DNA of 64,000 bases from Leguminivora glycinivorella (Eukaryota > Arthropoda > Insecta > Lepidoptera > Tortricidae), in assembly GCF_023078275.1 (NCBI RefSeq), contig NC_062992.1:11483706-11547705 (forward strand), in the 5' to 3' direction. Position 1 is the first letter of the stretch. Each line of letters starts with the position of its first letter. The position numbers were made by a program, and so were the translations under genes. This document shows, one piece after another, positions 62,701-64,000 of this stretch. Below the pieces are notes generated by a model, which was given only the letters and a program-made list of their open reading frames with translations, was not told the DNA's origin and ran no database searches.

Positions 62701-62778
62701 AAAGATCAACGTTGTATTTAAAATAAGTTGGGTGATGGTTTTCCTGTGACCCTTAAGAGCAAATAAAGGGGGCTCGGC
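59719..62778 (-). repeat. G-rich satellite array, ~30 units of ~102 bp
   Basis: The unit is AAAGGGGGGCTCGGGGGGCG, AAGCCCCCCGCATGAAAG, AAAGATCAACGTAGTATTT, AATAAGTTGGGTTAGCG and TTTTCTTGTGACCTTTAAGA. Each has a short hairpin (GGGGGCGAAGCCCCC) and two runs of five or six G. G-run lengths vary between units and shift frame, giving several separate minus-strand open stretches of 64-183 codons. Two unit subtypes alternate (GCGTTTTCTTGTGACCTTTA and AGGTTTTCTTGTGATCCTTA), pointing to higher-order duplication. It abuts the 120-bp array. Confidence 0.92.
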
Positions 62779-63146
62779 AAAAAAGAAATACTTAAATTTT
62801 GTTTGAATTAGTTGAAATGTGACAATATTTTCTAATCGAGTCAAACAAAATCCCACTAGCTGAGAGCTTCAAAACAATGTATGGCGAAAGTATGTCTCTC
62901 TAATGTCTTCAAAAAGTCCGCGATGGCACATGTCTATATTGTCTATCTTTTACGGATAACTTACTAGGTATAAACATTTTTATGGTAATACCGTAATAAG
63001 AAGGTAGCCGCTAGTTATTATTAAGTAGCAATTAGCAATAAGTACCTACACGTTAAGCCACAAATGGCATGTAAAATCCGCCTACTTGAAATAAATTTAT
63101 GTATAAATGTTAAAAGTATTTCATTATTAATGACTAAAAAGTATAA
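62779..63146. other. No gene seen
   Basis: AT-rich spacer between the satellite and the inverted arms. Confidence 0.45.
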
Positions 63147-63326
63147 AATAAATTAATAGTTTAAAAAACACTATAAAACACGCTTTTATAAATGCACGTA
63201 AAAGCCAAAAATAAATTATGGATCGTTCAAGTTGTCTCTATTTGTGAGCTGAAGTTTAAAAACTATGTGCTTTTAATTATAATATTTGATTGTAAAAGCG
63301 TGGGGCGCTGGAACAGGAAAGACTTT
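63147..63326 (+). repeat. Left arm of a 180-bp perfect inverted repeat
   Basis: Identical as far as I can read to the reverse complement of 63726-63905. Starts AATAAATTAATAGTTTAAAA and ends GGAACAGGAAAGACTTT. Confidence 0.88.
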
Positions 63327-63725
63327 CTTGTAAACAAATACTAATCCGAACTTCCTGGCGAATGAAGTTGCATAAGAACATAACGTTTACATATGCCGCC
63401 TAAGGGTTACCAAAGAGAACCAAAGATATCTCGTCCACGAACAAGAACTCTGCATCCTGTCACTGTAGACACTTTCCCCATTTGTACTTTGATTACCGGA
63501 AAAAAGCGGCGTTCTAAGTGTCGGTGACTGTCGACTCTCCTCGCTACTAGCGCATATTTTGTCTGAGTTCGACAAACTGGTACCTACTTTGAACACTGAC
63601 TTTTAATTGATTTGACTGTTTAATGTAGAACCTACTAGTGATGCTGCAACTCCAGTTAGCGCGTCAATCTGTGTAACCTCCTTCCCGTAACATAGCATAA
63701 TTTGATTTATCAGCAAGTTATACAA
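63327..63725. other. 399-bp spacer between the inverted arms
   Basis: No recognised gene. Minus-strand frames of 69 and 85 codons here or overlapping the right arm have no known motif. Confidence 0.5.
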
Positions 63726-63905
63726 AAAGTCTTTCCTGTTCCAGCGCCCCACGCTTTTACAATCAAATATTATAATTAAAAGCACATAGTTTTTAAACTT
63801 CAGCTCACAAATAGAGACAACTTGAACGATCCATAATTTATTTTTGGCTTTTACGTGCATTTATAAAAGCGTGTTTTATAGTGTTTTTTAAACTATTAAT
63901 TTATT
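63726..63905 (-). repeat. Right arm of the 180-bp perfect inverted repeat
   Basis: Reverse complement of 63147-63326. Beyond 63905 the match stops (left flank AAAA, right flank AACACATT reversed). Confidence 0.88.
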
Positions 63906-64000
63906 AACACATTAACATTCTCATTGACTATGTGACAAAGTAATGAGTCCATTTGGTGAATAAAAATATCCAAATCACCCTCTGTATTCGAGCGGTACAC

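Noticed and set aside
59909..62856. Many 64-183-codon minus-strand frames as genes
   Set aside because: They are translations of the G-rich satellite; they begin and end where G-run lengths change.

Overview
This window reads as nuclear DNA from a lepidopteran insect (moth or butterfly). It is AT-rich and intron-bearing, and it is crowded with interspersed repeats that I recognise as typical of Lepidoptera: the element opening with AGGGTTCCGTAG and closing near CTTGGCCGG, tRNA-headed SINEs, RTE, R1 and CR1-like LINE pieces, and many short inverted-repeat elements. I see no bacterial, viral or organellar genes. The species call is inference from repeat style; no single marker proves it.

The only host gene I can support lies on the minus strand, from 40552 down to 30193. 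Seven exons with consistent splice sites and phases encode a complete FERM domain of the protein 4.1/coracle type and stop just after it (340 codons from the first visible Met). The intact exons coding for F2, both parts of F3 and the C-terminal tail are accompanied by truncated, partly decayed copies lying downstream in the sense of transcription. One copy of the second F3 exon lies inverted inside an upstream intron.

The rest is mobile DNA. From 1 to 14 kb there are short repeats, SINEs, MITEs and one minisatellite. At 14380-17862 a hAT-type element with about 157-bp terminal inverted repeats and an 8-bp target duplication carries a 5'-truncated gypsy-type fragment (C-terminal integrase, dyad tandem repeats, probable LTR). 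From 18 to 30 kb there are more SINEs, MITEs and LINE tails. At 42.2-45.7 kb a decayed R1-clade reverse transcriptase runs into a gag-only LTR retrotransposon on the minus strand. At 47.9-48.8 kb a TIR element contains a 509-bp P-like element, and a second 509-bp copy sits at 53426-53934. Both have 8-bp target duplications and a short THAP-like reading frame. At 56.1-58.8 kb there is a 5'-truncated CR1-like LINE on the minus strand. It is followed at higher coordinates by a 120-bp tandem array, a 3-kb array of about 102-bp G-rich units, and a pair of perfect 180-bp inverted arms near the right end.

Nothing here is an operon-like system. The useful signals are the FERM gene with its exon-copy arrays, two small transposon families whose ends and target duplications can be read exactly (the 509-bp THAP/P-like element and a 230-bp element with 7-bp duplications), and a clear nesting order of insertions.
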